This document shows, piece by piece, positions 40,022-49,131 of a stretch of DNA of 64,000 nucleotides. Position 1 is the first letter of the stretch, and each line of letters opens with the position of its first letter. The notes under the pieces were generated by a model that ran no database searches, was not told where the DNA came from, and saw only the letters and a program-made list of their open reading frames with translations. The stretch lies in the NCBI RefSeq assembly GCF_003688995.1, contig NZ_PENI01000017.1, positions 62,001 to 126,000 on the forward strand, given 5' to 3'. This stretch comes from Streptomyces shenzhenensis. Its GTDB lineage: Bacteria; Actinomycetota; Actinomycetes; Streptomycetales; Streptomycetaceae. The translations under genes and the position numbers were made by a program.

Positions 40022-40253
40022 GCGGTCATCTTGCCGTATGCGTGTACGCACGCGTGTGGCACCGAGTGCCGCGGACCCTCCCCACCGCCGGGGCCCGGGG
40101 TTATGGTGCTGGTGCCCCAACGACTGGGTGAGCGTCGGCCGGTCGGGGCATCACCGGGGTGACCGCCCGGACCGCGAGTCCTGAGAGCGACCGTGGAACC
40201 GTGGTGGTATCCGCGTCCCGGCCTGTGCCGCACACACCACGAGGAGCCGCCCC

Positions 40254-41354
40254 ATGTCCGATTTCGTACCCGGGCTCGAAGGAGTCGTCGCGTTCGAGAC
40301 GGAGATCGCCGAACCGGACAAGGAGGGCGGCGCCCTGCGCTACCGGGGTGTCGACATCGAGGAACTCGTGGGGCACGTCTCGTTCGGGAACGTGTGGGGT
40401 CTGCTCGTGGACGGCGCCTTCAACCCCGGCCTGCCGCCCGCCGAGCCGTTCCCGATCCCCGTCCACTCCGGCGACATCCGGGTCGACGTGCAGTCGGCGC
40501 TCGCCATGCTCGCCCCGGTGTGGGGGCTGAAACCGCTGCTCGACATCGACGAGGAACAGGCCCGCGACGACCTCGCCCGGGCGGCGGTGATGGCCCTGTC
40601 GTACGTCGCCCAGTCGGCGCGCGGCCAGACGCTGCCGATGGTGCCCCAGCGGGAGATCGACAAGGCGCGGACGATCGTCGAGCGGTTCATGATCCGCTGG
40701 CGCGGCGAGCCGGACCCGAAGCATGTCGCGGCCGTCGACGCCTACTGGACCTCCGCCGCCGAACACGGCATGAACGCCTCCACCTTCACCGCCCGCGTCA
40801 TCGCCTCGACCGGTGCCGACGTGGCCGCCGCGCTGTCCGGCGCGGTGGGCGCCATGTCGGGCCCGCTGCACGGCGGCGCCCCGTCCCGGGTCCTCGGGAT
40901 GATCGAGGAGATCGAGCGGACCGGCGACGCGGAGGCGTACGTCAAGCAGGCCCTGGACCGGGGCGAACGGCTGATGGGCTTCGGGCACCGGGTGTACCGG
41001 GCCGAGGACCCCCGCGCGCGGGTGCTGCGGCGCACCGCCCGTGAACTGGGCGCGCCGCGCTACGAGATCGCCGAGGCGCTGGAGAAGGCGGCCCTGGAGG
41101 AGCTGCACAGCCGCCGCCCGGACCGGGTCCTCGCCACGAACGTCGAGTTCTGGGCGGCGATCATGCTGGACTTCGCCGAGGTTCCCGCGCAGATGTTCAC
41201 GTCCATGTTCTCCTGCGCCCGGACCGCGGGCTGGTCGGCGCACATCCTGGAGCAGAAGCGGACGGGGCGCCTGGTGCGGCCTTCGGCGCGGTATGTGGGG
41301 CCCGGGCCACGCAGCCCTCGGGAGGTCGCGGGCTACGCGGACATCGCCCGCTGA
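40254..41354 (+). CDS. citrate synthase 2 family protein
   Basis: 366 residues of the short type I/methylcitrate-like citrate synthase family: GVVAFETEIAEPDKEGGALR, YRGVDIEELVGHVSFGNVW, the catalytic His regions SGPLHGGAPSRV and ERLMGFGHRVYRAEDPRARV, and ATNVEFWAAIMLDFAEVPAQ. The catalytic Asp of the usual NVDFY motif is Glu here (NVEFW), which from memory is shared by the Streptomyces citrate synthase 2 group. It condenses an acyl-CoA with oxaloacetate; preference for acetyl- or propionyl-CoA is not clear. A weak ribosome site (GAGGAG, about 12 nt) precedes ATG 40254. It converges on the TetR gene with a 19-bp gap. Confidence 0.93.
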   Translation: MSDFVPGLEGVVAFETEIAEPDKEGGALRYRGVDIEELVGHVSFGNVWGLLVDGAFNPGLPPAEPFPIPVHSGDIRVDVQSALAMLAPVWGLKPLLDIDEEQARDDLARAAVMALSYVAQSARGQTLPMVPQREIDKARTIVERFMIRWRGEPDPKHVAAVDAYWTSAAEHGMNASTFTARVIASTGADVAAALSGAVGAMSGPLHGGAPSRVLGMIEEIERTGDAEAYVKQALDRGERLMGFGHRVYRAEDPRARVLRRTARELGAPRYEIAEALEKAALEELHSRRPDRVLATNVEFWAAIMLDFAEVPAQMFTSMFSCARTAGWSAHILEQKRTGRLVRPSARYVGPGPRSPREVAGYADIAR

Positions 41355-41373
41355 GGAGACACCGCGGGCTGCC

Positions 41374-41973
41374 TCAGCCCAGTGCCTCGTCCAGGAGGAC
41401 CGTCCACTGGGCGACCACGCGGTCGCGGCGGGGTGTGTCGTCGGTGAGGAGGTTGGCCAGGCCCAGGCCGCGGGCCATGTCGAGCAGGCCCTGCACGGTC
41501 TCCCGGACGCCGGGCCGGGACTCGTCGGCGCCGAGCAGGTCCACCGCTGCCCGGTGGGTCTCACGGCCTATGCGGGCCTCCAGCTCGGTCACCCGGGGGC
41601 GCAACTGCTCCTCGTCGCCGGCCGCGACCCACAGATGCAGGGCCGCGCGGAAGAGCGGTCCCGTGTACAGGTCGACGAGGGCGGCGACGACGGCGGGGCG
41701 TGCCGCGGCGCCGTCCGGGAACAGGGCGCGCAGGGCGGCGGAGCGCTGCTCGGCGACGTACTCGACGGCCGCCGTGAACAGGTCCTCGCGGGTGCGGAAG
41801 TGATGCTGGGCGGCGCCCCGGGAGACGCCCGCGCGTTCGGCGACGACCGTGACCGTGGAGCCCGCCCAGCCGTGCTCGGCGAGGCAGGCCACGGCGGCCT
41901 CGAGCAGCCGCTGCCGGGTGGCCCGGCTGCGGTCCTGTTTGGGGTGGCGGTCGACTGCGGTCACAGCACCCAT
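41374..41973 (-). CDS. TetR family transcriptional regulator
   Basis: 199 residues. The N-terminal helix-turn-helix is RQRLLEAAVACLAEHGWAGS and TVTVVAERAGVSRGAAQHHF; the C-terminal ligand domain ends TDDTPRRDRVVAQWTVLLDE. It lies at the 3' end of the minus-strand carboxylase operon and overlaps the enoyl-CoA hydratase stop (ATG 41973, or GTG 41964 with a GTGA overlap), so it is made together with the operon and probably represses it. Its HTH is of the kind found in the acyl-CoA- or terpenoid-responsive regulators of liu/atu clusters. Operators of the 0.9-19 kb type were not seen near this operon. Confidence 0.9.
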   Translation of the reverse strand: MGAVTAVDRHPKQDRSRATRQRLLEAAVACLAEHGWAGSTVTVVAERAGVSRGAAQHHFRTREDLFTAAVEYVAEQRSAALRALFPDGAAARPAVVAALVDLYTGPLFRAALHLWVAAGDEEQLRPRVTELEARIGRETHRAAVDLLGADESRPGVRETVQGLLDMARGLGLANLLTDDTPRRDRVVAQWTVLLDEALG

Positions 41974-42695
41974 GGGGCATCCCGTCGTTCGAGGAAGGCC
42001 GTCATCCCGTCCCGGGCCTGGGCGGAGGAGAACAGCCGGGCCGAGAGCGCGGTCAGGTCGGCCGCCTCACGGTCGAATGTCTCCAGCACCCTAGCCGTGA
42101 GCAGGCGCTTCGCCGCGGCCAGGCCCTGGGGCGAGGCTCTGCGCAGGCCGTCGAGGACGGGGGCGAGCGCCGCGTCGACATCGTCCCCGGCGAGCGTCAG
42201 CAGGCCGATACGGGTGGCCTCGGCGGCGTCGAAACGCTCGCCGGTGAGGTAGTAGCGGGCGAGGGCGCGCGGGTCGGCGCGCGGGATCACCGGCAGCGAG
42301 ATGACGGCCGGCGCCACCCCGATCCGCACCTCGGTGAAGGCGAACGTGGCCTCGCTCGCGGCGGCCGCGATGTCGCAGGCGGACAGCAGGCCGAGGCCGC
42401 CCGCGCGGACGTGCCCGGTGACCCGGGCGACCACGGGTTTGTCGAGTGCGACGAGCTGCCGGAGCAGGCCGACGACGGCGTCGGGCCGGGGCGGGTCGCG
42501 CAGATCGGCGCCGGCGCAGAAGGTGCCGCCGGTGTGGGTGAGGACGACGGCCCGGACGCCGGTGTCGGCGGCGCACTCGGCCAGCGCGTCCACGAGGCCG
42601 CCGACCAGCGCGGCCGACAGGGCGTTGCGGGTCTCGGCCGAGTCCAGGCTGAGCGTCTCGACGCCACGCGCGCGTGTACGTCCGATCGGCGTCAC
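41961..42695 (-). CDS. enoyl-CoA hydratase family protein
   Basis: 244 residues, crotonase fold: LSLDSAETRNALSAALVGGL, the oxyanion segment GGTFCAGADLRDPPRPD, VARVTGHVRAGGLGLLSACD, IAAAASEATFAFTEVRIGV. GGGAGG lies 5 nt before GTG 42695. It is upstream-coupled to a 27-codon remnant of an acyl-CoA ligase gene (GTGA overlap) and downstream overlaps TetR. In atu/liu operons the matching enzyme hydrates the carboxylated enoyl-CoA (AtuE or LiuC role), which is the likely role here by context only. Confidence 0.9.
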   Translation of the reverse strand: MTPIGRTRARGVETLSLDSAETRNALSAALVGGLVDALAECAADTGVRAVVLTHTGGTFCAGADLRDPPRPDAVVGLLRQLVALDKPVVARVTGHVRAGGLGLLSACDIAAAASEATFAFTEVRIGVAPAVISLPVIPRADPRALARYYLTGERFDAAEATRIGLLTLAGDDVDAALAPVLDGLRRASPQGLAAAKRLLTARVLETFDREAADLTALSARLFSSAQARDGMTAFLERRDAPWVL

Positions 42696-42775
42696 GCCTG
42701 CCTCCCGGGTGCCGGCAGATCGCGGCGGCGGAACCGGTCCACCACCGGGACGTCTGCGTACTGGCTGCGGAACAC
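42692..42775 (-). pseudogene. 27-codon scar of 4-coumarate-CoA ligase gene
   Basis: GAGGAGG at 42780-42786 precedes GTG 42775, which starts MFRSQYADVPVVDRFRRRD and ends LPAPGRQA with TGA overlapping the enoyl-CoA hydratase start. The first 13 residues match the conserved N-terminus of Streptomyces 4-coumarate/cinnamate-CoA ligases (MFRSEYADVPPVDLP from memory; S. coelicolor SCO4383, ScCCL), and that gene normally sits exactly here between the acyl-CoA dehydrogenase and hydratase genes. About 490 codons appear to have been removed in frame, keeping start, stop and coupling. Confidence 0.65.
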
Positions 42776-42808
42776 GGTTCCTCCTCGCGACGGGGTGCGC
42801 GGAACGGC

Positions 42809-43981
42809 CTAGTAAGACTTGGGCAGGCCCAGGGTCTGGTGGGAGACGTAGTTGAGGATCATTTCCCGGCTCACCGGTGCGATACGGGCCACGCGCGCGG
42901 CGGTGATCAGCGAGGCGAGCCCGAACTCGCGGGTGAGCCCGTTGCCGCCGAGGGTGTGCACGGCCTGGTCGACGGCCTTCACACAGGCCTCGCCGGCCGC
43001 GTACTTGGCCATGTTGGCGGCCTCGCCGGCGCCGATGTCGTCCCCGGCGTCGTAGAGACGGGCGGCCTTCTGCATCATCAGCCGGGCCAGTTCGAGGTCG
43101 ATGTGCGCCTGCGCGAGGGGGTGCGCGATGGCCTGGTGGGCGCCGATGGGGGTCTTCCAGACGGTGCGGTCGCGGGCGTACTCGACCGCCTTGGACAGCG
43201 CGTGCCGGCCCATGCCGATCGCGAACGCGGCCGTCATGATCCGTTCCGGGTTGAGCCCGGCGAACAGCTGCAGCAGGCCCGCGTCCGCGTCGCCGACGAG
43301 CGCGTCGGCGGGCAGCCGCACGTCGTCCAGAGTGAGTTCGAACTGCTTCTCGGCGGCGCTGAGTTCCATGTCGATGGGCCGCCGCGCGAAGCCCTCGGCG
43401 TCCCGCGGGACGATGAACAGACACGGCTTCAGGCGGCCGCTCGTCTGGCTCGTGTCCTCGGTGCGGGCGACGATCAGTACCGCGTCGGCGATGTCCACCC
43501 CGGAGATGAACACCTTGCGGCCGGTCAGCAGCCAGTCGCCGCTGTCGGGGTCGCGGCGGGCGGTGGTGGTGACGCGGTGCGAGTTGGAGCCGGCGTCGGG
43601 CTCGGTGATGCCGAAGGCCATGGTGCGGGTGCCGTCGGCGATGCCGGGGAGCCAGGCGCGTTTCTGCTCCTCGGTGCCGAACCGGGCGATGACCGTGCCG
43701 CAGATCGCGGGCGACACGACCAGCATCAGCAGCGGACAGCCGGCGGCACCCAACTCCTCCAGGACGATGGAGAGTTCGGTGATGCCACCGCCCCCGCCGC
43801 CGTACTCCTGCGGAAGGTTGACGCCGAGGTAGCCGAGTCTGCCCGCGTCGGACCAGAGTTCGGTCGGGTGGCGGCCCTCGGCGACGGTGCGGGTGAGGTA
43901 GCCGCGGCCGTAGCGTGTGCCGAGGGCGGCCACGGCGGCGCGCAGTGCCTTGTGCTCTTCGGTTTCCACAGGGGCGCTCAC
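42809..43981 (-). CDS. acyl-CoA dehydrogenase (AtuD/LiuA-like)
   Basis: 390 residues: YLGVNLPQEYGGGGGGITEL, the FAD-binding ITEPDAGSNSHRVTTTARRD, LLTGRKVFISGVDIADAVLI, VEYARDRTVWKTPIGAHQAI and TLGGNGLTREFGLASLITAA with the closing MILNYVSHQTLGLPKSY. The YEGT-type catalytic motif is replaced by IAPVSREMI, as in citronellyl/long-chain branched enzymes of this context. GTG 43981 overlaps the biotin-subunit stop by 4 bp. In the operon it would produce the alpha,beta-unsaturated acyl-CoA that the carboxylase then extends. Confidence 0.9.
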   Translation of the reverse strand: MSAPVETEEHKALRAAVAALGTRYGRGYLTRTVAEGRHPTELWSDAGRLGYLGVNLPQEYGGGGGGITELSIVLEELGAAGCPLLMLVVSPAICGTVIARFGTEEQKRAWLPGIADGTRTMAFGITEPDAGSNSHRVTTTARRDPDSGDWLLTGRKVFISGVDIADAVLIVARTEDTSQTSGRLKPCLFIVPRDAEGFARRPIDMELSAAEKQFELTLDDVRLPADALVGDADAGLLQLFAGLNPERIMTAAFAIGMGRHALSKAVEYARDRTVWKTPIGAHQAIAHPLAQAHIDLELARLMMQKAARLYDAGDDIGAGEAANMAKYAAGEACVKAVDQAVHTLGGNGLTREFGLASLITAARVARIAPVSREMILNYVSHQTLGLPKSY

Positions 43982-45849
43982 TGGTCCCGGTCCTCCTTGT
44001 CGGCTTCCGTCACGACGGCGAGCAGCGCGCCGACCTCGACCTGGCGGCCGGGAACGGCGTGCAGGGCGCTCAGGGTCCCCGACGCCGGTGCGCAGATCTC
44101 GTGCCGCATCTTCATCGCCTCCAGCCAGATCAGGGGCTGACCGGCCTCTACGGAGGCGCCCTCGGCCAGGTCCTCGGCGACGCGTACGACCGTGCCCGGC
44201 ATCGGGGCCAGCAGGGAGCCGGGGGCCAGTGCGGCCGTCGGCTCCGGGAAGCGGGGCAGCGCCGTGAGGGCGGTCGCATTGACATGGACATGCTCGCCGT
44301 AGCGGGCGATCTCGAAGCGTCGTCGTACGCCGTCGATGTCGAGTACGACCAGACACACGTCGGCGTGGACGACCCGTACGCCGTCGGCCGCGAGGCCCTG
44401 GCGAGTGTGCCGGTAGTGGACCTCGTGCTCCTCGCCCGCCCTCAGGTAGCGCTTGGTCTGCGGCTGCGAGGGCAGGTTGCGCCAGCCGCCGAACCGGGAG
44501 CGGCCGTGCGCGTCGGCGAGCGCGGCGGCCAGCGGCGCGTACGGGTCGGGGGCCGGGGCGGTGAGGTCCGCGAGGTGGCGGTCGTAGAAGCCGGTGTCCA
44601 TGCGGGCCGCCGTGAACCGCGGGTGGCGCAGCGACCGTACGAGCAGGTCGCGGTTGGTGACCGGGCCGTGGACGGCCGCACGCTCCAGGGCACCGGACAG
44701 TCTGCGGATCGCCTCCGCGCGCGTGGCGGCGTGAGCGACCGCCTTGGCGAGCATCGGGTCGTAGTGCACACCGATGACGTCGCCGTCGGTGTAGCCGGTG
44801 TCGAGGCGGACGCCGTCCGGTACGGCGAGACGGTGCAGGGTACCGGTCTGCGGGGCCCAGTCGCGGGCCGGGTCCTCGGCGTACAGGCGGGCCTCGATCG
44901 CATGCCCACGCGCGCGTGGCGGCCGGTCCGCCAGGGCGTGCCCCTCGGCGATCCGGATCTGCTCGGCCACCAGGTCGATGCCGAACACGGCCTCCGTGAC
45001 GGGGTGTTCGACCTGGAGGCGGGTGTTCATCTCCAGGAAGTGGGCCTTCTCGCCGGCGACGAGGAACTCGACGGTGCCGGCGCCCACGTAGTCGACGCGG
45101 CGGGCGGCGCGCTCGGCCAGCGCGTACAGCTCGTCGGTGAGTGCCGGCTCCAGGCCCGGCGCGGGGGCCTCCTCGATCACCTTCTGGTGGCGGCGCTGGA
45201 GCGAGCAGTCGCGGGTGCCGAGCGTCCACACCGTGCCGTGCGCGTCGGCGAGGATCTGCACCTCGACGTGGCGGCCGTGCGCCTCGCCTCCCAGGTACGG
45301 CTCGACGAAGACCTCGCCGTCCCCGAACGCGCTCGCCGCCTCCGCCCGCGCGCTCTCCAGGGCGGCGTCCAGCTGTGCCAGGCTGCGCACGATCCGCATG
45401 CCGCGGCCCCCGCCGCCCGCCGCCGCCTTCACCAGCACCGGCAGGTCGGCCTCCGTGACCTCGCGCAGCGGCGCGAGCCCCATCAGCTCCTTGGCGCGGG
45501 TCTTGGACGCCATCGCCTCGATCGCCTCCGGGGGCGGCCCGATCCAGACCAGGCCTGCGGCCAGCACGGCGCGCGCGAAGCCGGCGTTCTCGGCCAGGAA
45601 GCCGTAGCCGGGGTGCACGGCGTCCGCGCCGGCGGCCACGGCGGCCTTCACGATCAGGTCGCCGCGCAGATACGTCTCGGCGGGCGCCGCGCCGGGCAGC
45701 CGTACCGAAGTGTCGGCCACGCGCGTGTGCAGGGCGTCCTCGTCGGCGTCCGAGTGCACGGCGACGGTACGGATGCCCAGGTCACGGCAGGTGCGGAAGA
45801 TCCGGCAGGCGATCTCGCCCCGGTTGGCCGCAAGGACAGAAGTGATCAC
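43978..45849 (-). CDS. acyl-CoA carboxylase alpha (biotin) subunit
   Basis: 623 residues. The biotin carboxylase domain (VLAANRGEIACRIFRTCRDL, HPGYGFLAENAGFARAVLAA, VKAAAGGGGRGMRIVRSLAQ, RDCSLQRRHQKVIEEAPAPG, FLEMNTRLQVEHPVTEAVFG) is followed by the BT linker domain and a C-terminal biotinyl domain with the modified Lys in WLEAMKMRHEIC. It carboxylates biotin with ATP and bicarbonate for transfer by the beta subunit. The length and order match methylcrotonyl-/geranyl-CoA carboxylase alpha subunits (LiuD/AtuF). ATG 45849 is 10 bp after the beta-subunit stop. Confidence 0.95.
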   Translation of the reverse strand: MITSVLAANRGEIACRIFRTCRDLGIRTVAVHSDADEDALHTRVADTSVRLPGAAPAETYLRGDLIVKAAVAAGADAVHPGYGFLAENAGFARAVLAAGLVWIGPPPEAIEAMASKTRAKELMGLAPLREVTEADLPVLVKAAAGGGGRGMRIVRSLAQLDAALESARAEAASAFGDGEVFVEPYLGGEAHGRHVEVQILADAHGTVWTLGTRDCSLQRRHQKVIEEAPAPGLEPALTDELYALAERAARRVDYVGAGTVEFLVAGEKAHFLEMNTRLQVEHPVTEAVFGIDLVAEQIRIAEGHALADRPPRARGHAIEARLYAEDPARDWAPQTGTLHRLAVPDGVRLDTGYTDGDVIGVHYDPMLAKAVAHAATRAEAIRRLSGALERAAVHGPVTNRDLLVRSLRHPRFTAARMDTGFYDRHLADLTAPAPDPYAPLAAALADAHGRSRFGGWRNLPSQPQTKRYLRAGEEHEVHYRHTRQGLAADGVRVVHADVCLVVLDIDGVRRRFEIARYGEHVHVNATALTALPRFPEPTAALAPGSLLAPMPGTVVRVAEDLAEGASVEAGQPLIWLEAMKMRHEICAPASGTLSALHAVPGRQVEVGALLAVVTEADKEDRDQ

Positions 45850-45859
45850 GGGTGGTCCC

Positions 45860-47458
45860 TCACATCCGGAAGACGCCGAAGCCGCCCCGCGCGCCCTTGT
45901 AGGGCGCGGTGTGGAGGGCGGACAGGCACAGGCCGAGGACGGTGCGGGTGTCGCGCGGGTCGATGACGCCGTCGTCGTACAGCCGCCCGGACAGGAACAT
46001 CGGCAGCGACTCCGCCTCGATCTGCTGCTCCACCATGGCGCGCAGCGCGGCGTCGGCGTCCTCGTCGTACGGCTGCCCCTTGGCGGCGGCCGACTGGCGG
46101 GCCACGATCGACAGCACCCCGGCGAGCTGCTGCGGGCCCATGACGGCCGACTTGGCGCTGGGCCAGGCGAACAGGAACCGCGGGTCGTAGGCGCGTCCGC
46201 ACATGCCGTAGTGCCCGGCGCCGTAGGAGGCGCCCATGAGGACCGACAGGTGCGGCACCGTGGAGTTGCTGACCGCGTTGATCATCATCGCGCCGTGCTT
46301 GATGATGCCGCCCTGCTCGTACTCCCTGCCGACCATGTAGCCGGTGGTGTTGTGCAGGAACAGCAGCGGTATGTCGCGCTGGTTGGCGAGCTGGATGAAC
46401 TGGGCGGCCTTCTGCGACTCCGCGCTGAACAGCACGCCCTGCGCGTTGGCGAGGATGCCCACCGGGTAGCCGTGCAGAGCGGCCCAGCCGGTCGTCAGGC
46501 TCGTCCCGTACAGCGGTTTGAACTCGTCGAAGTCGGAGCCGTCGACGATCCGGGCGATCACCTCGCGCGGATCGAAGGGGGTCCTCAGGTCGCCCGGGAC
46601 GATGCCGAGCAGGTCCTCCGGGTCGTACTTCGGCGGCTCGGCCGGGCCCGGATCGCCGTACGCCTTGCGGTGGTTGAGGCGGGCGACCACGCGCCGCGCC
46701 TGCCGCAGGGCGTCCCGCTCGTCCACGGCGAAGTGGTCGGCGAGCCCCGACACGCGCGCGTGCATCTCCGCGCCGCCCAGGGACTCGTCGTCGCTCTCCT
46801 CCCCGGTCGCCATCTTCACCAGCGGCGGACCGCCGAGGAACACCTTCGCCCGCTCCTTGACCATGATCACGTGGTCGGACATGCCGGGGATGTAGGCGCC
46901 GCCGGCGGTGGAGTTCCCGAAGACGACGGCGACGGTGGGGATTCCGGCGGCGGACAGCCGGGTGAGGTCCCGGAAGACGGCACCGCCGGGGATGAAGATC
47001 TCCTTCTGCGAGGGCAGATCGGCGCCGCCCGACTCCACCAGGCTGATGCAGGGCAGCCGGTTGGCGAGCGCGATGTCGTTGGCGCGCAGCGCCTTCTTCA
47101 GGCTCCAGGGGTTGCTGGCACCGCCGCGCACGGTCGGGTCGTTCGCGGTGATGAGGCACTCGACGCCCTCGACGACGCCGATGCCGGTGACGAGGGACGC
47201 GCCGACGGTGTGGTCGCTGCCCCAGGCGGCCAGCGGCGACAGCTCCAGGAACGGCGTGTCCGGGTCCAGCAGCAGTTCGACGCGCTCGCGGGCGAGCAGC
47301 TTGCCGCGCCGCCGGTGCCGTTCGACGTACTTCGGCCCGCCGCCCGCGAGGGCCTTCGCGTGCTCGGCGGCCAGCTCGGCGAGCTTGCCGAGCATGGCCT
47401 CGCGGTTCGCCCGGTGGTCGGCGCCGCGCACGTCGACGGCGGAGGTGAGGACCGTCAT
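45860..47458 (-). CDS. acyl-CoA carboxylase beta (carboxyltransferase) subunit
   Basis: 532 residues of the carboxyltransferase family: GGPKYVERHRRRGKLLARER, TANDPTVRGGASNPWSLKKA, VESGGADLPSQKEIFIPGGA, VVFGNSTAGGAYIPGMSDHV (acyl-CoA oxyanion hole) and HNTTGYMVGREYEQGGIIKH (biotin site). These are the LiuB/AtuC hallmarks; the QEY..GGIIKHGAMM segment is typical of methylcrotonyl/geranyl-CoA carboxylases. It moves CO2 from biotin to the gamma-carbon of a branched enoyl-CoA. ATG 47458 overlaps the AtuA-like stop (ATGA). Confidence 0.95.
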   Translation of the reverse strand: MTVLTSAVDVRGADHRANREAMLGKLAELAAEHAKALAGGGPKYVERHRRRGKLLARERVELLLDPDTPFLELSPLAAWGSDHTVGASLVTGIGVVEGVECLITANDPTVRGGASNPWSLKKALRANDIALANRLPCISLVESGGADLPSQKEIFIPGGAVFRDLTRLSAAGIPTVAVVFGNSTAGGAYIPGMSDHVIMVKERAKVFLGGPPLVKMATGEESDDESLGGAEMHARVSGLADHFAVDERDALRQARRVVARLNHRKAYGDPGPAEPPKYDPEDLLGIVPGDLRTPFDPREVIARIVDGSDFDEFKPLYGTSLTTGWAALHGYPVGILANAQGVLFSAESQKAAQFIQLANQRDIPLLFLHNTTGYMVGREYEQGGIIKHGAMMINAVSNSTVPHLSVLMGASYGAGHYGMCGRAYDPRFLFAWPSAKSAVMGPQQLAGVLSIVARQSAAAKGQPYDEDADAALRAMVEQQIEAESLPMFLSGRLYDDGVIDPRDTRTVLGLCLSALHTAPYKGARGGFGVFRM

Positions 47459-49131
47459 AGCAATGCCTCCGGGATGTCCAGGTGCCGGGAGCGCAGCCAT
47501 TCGCCGAGGGCCTTGGCCTGCGGGTCGAAACGGTGCTGGGCGGCTACGCCCGCGCCGAGAATTCCGGCCACGGTGAAGTTGAGGGCGCGCAGAGCGGGCA
47601 GGACGTGACGGGTCACGGTCAGCGACCGGCTCTCGGGTATCAGCTGCTGGAATCTGTCGGTGGTCAGCTCGTGCACGAGCCACCGCCAGGCGTCGTCCGT
47701 ACGGACCCAGACGCCGACGTTGGCGTCCCCGCCCTTGTCGCCGCTGCGGGCCCCGGCGACCAGCCCCAGCGGGGCCCGGCGGGTCGGTCCGGCGGGCGGC
47801 GGCGCCGGCAGGTCCGGTTCCGGTACGGCGTCGAGCACACGGGTGTCCTGGGGTCCCGGCACGGGGATGCGGCGCCCGTCATGGAGGACCGCCACATGGT
47901 CGACGGACCTATGGGGGACGTACACCTCCTCGAAGACCCCATAGGCCGCGCCCTTCCCCGGGGGCGCGAGCACATGGAAGCCGGGGTAACTGGCCAGCGC
48001 CAGCTCGACGGCGGCACCGCTGAGCGCCCGCCCGACGACGGCCTGATCGCCGTCCCTGACGACGAGCCGCAGCAGCGCGCTCGCGGCCTCCTCCGTGTCC
48101 GCGTCCGCCCGGTCGGTGCGGACGAGATCCCACCGCACCTCCGCGGGCGGGGACTTGGCGAGCGCGGCGGCCATCTGCTCCCGCACCAGCGCCGCCTTGG
48201 CCTCGATGCCGAGCCCGGTCAGGACGAAGACGACCTCGTTGCGGAAGCCGCCGAGCCGGTTCAGGCCGACCTTGAGGGTCGGCGGCGGGGCCTCCCCGCG
48301 TACGCCCTCGATCCGCACCCGGTCGGGTCCTTCCCGGGTGAGCCGGACCGTGTCGAGCCGGGCGGTCACGTCCGGGCCCGGATAGCGGGCGCCGGCCGTC
48401 TCGTACAGCAGCTGGGCCGTGACCGTGCCGACGTCGACGAAGCCGCCGGTGCCGGGGTGCTTGGTGACGACGGCGGTGCCGTCCTCGTGGATCTCGGCGA
48501 GCGGGAAGCCGGGACGGCGGACGTCGCCCTCGGTGAAGAAGGCGTAGTTGCCGCCAGTGGCCTGCGCCCCGCACTCCAGCACATGTCCGGCGACGACAGC
48601 GCCCGCGAGCCGGTCGTACGCCCCGGGCGCCCAGCCGAAGTGCGCGGCGGCAGGACCGGTGACCAGCGCCGCGTCGGTCACCCGCCCGGTGACCACGATG
48701 TCGGCACCGGCCCGCAGACACTCCGCGATGCCGAAGCCGCCGAGATAGGCGTGGGCGGCGAGGCCCGGGTGGGCGGCGGTGAGGTCGTCGCCCTCGACAT
48801 GCGCGACGCGTACCGGGACACCGAGCCGGTCCGCCATCGTCCGCACGGCATCGGCGAGTCCGGCGGGATGGCGGCCGCCGGCATTGGTCACGATCCGGAC
48901 GGACCGCTCGTGCGCGAGCCCGAGGCAGTCCTCCAGCTGCCGCAGAAAGGTACGGGCGTACCCGGCGTCCGGGTCCTTCAGCCGGTCCCGGGCCAGGATC
49001 AGCATGGTCAGCTCGGCGAGGTAGTCACCGGTCAGGATGTCCAGTTCGCCGCCGGTGAGCATCTCGCGCATGGCGTCGAACCGGTCGCCGTAGAACCCGG
49101 AGGCGTTGCCTATCCGCAGCGGTTCACTCAC
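47455..49131 (-). CDS. AtuA-family protein (DUF1446)
   Basis: 558 residues: RIGNASGFYGDRFDAMREML, GELDILTGDYLAELTMLILA, VRIVTNAGGRHPAGLADAVR, VTGRVTDAALVTGPAAAHFG and a C-terminal second domain (LGLVAGARSGDKGGDANVGV, NFTVAGILGAGVAAQHRFDP). This is the acyclic terpene utilisation protein family; AtuA is needed for citronellol/geraniol catabolism in Pseudomonas but its reaction is unknown. GTG 49131 overlaps the stop of a 36-codon remnant. It is the first intact gene of the operon, which in Streptomyces lacks other terpene genes, so a branched-chain acid (such as leucine-derived) is equally possible. Confidence 0.92.
   Translation of the reverse strand: MSEPLRIGNASGFYGDRFDAMREMLTGGELDILTGDYLAELTMLILARDRLKDPDAGYARTFLRQLEDCLGLAHERSVRIVTNAGGRHPAGLADAVRTMADRLGVPVRVAHVEGDDLTAAHPGLAAHAYLGGFGIAECLRAGADIVVTGRVTDAALVTGPAAAHFGWAPGAYDRLAGAVVAGHVLECGAQATGGNYAFFTEGDVRRPGFPLAEIHEDGTAVVTKHPGTGGFVDVGTVTAQLLYETAGARYPGPDVTARLDTVRLTREGPDRVRIEGVRGEAPPPTLKVGLNRLGGFRNEVVFVLTGLGIEAKAALVREQMAAALAKSPPAEVRWDLVRTDRADADTEEAASALLRLVVRDGDQAVVGRALSGAAVELALASYPGFHVLAPPGKGAAYGVFEEVYVPHRSVDHVAVLHDGRRIPVPGPQDTRVLDAVPEPDLPAPPPAGPTRRAPLGLVAGARSGDKGGDANVGVWVRTDDAWRWLVHELTTDRFQQLIPESRSLTVTRHVLPALRALNFTVAGILGAGVAAQHRFDPQAKALGEWLRSRHLDIPEALL

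Noticed and set aside
41374..41973. TetR at 41.4 kb as regulator of the 0.9-19 kb palindromes
   Set aside because: No copy of the palindrome was seen near its own operon, and it is embedded in the carboxylase operon; an unlinked regulator is more likely.
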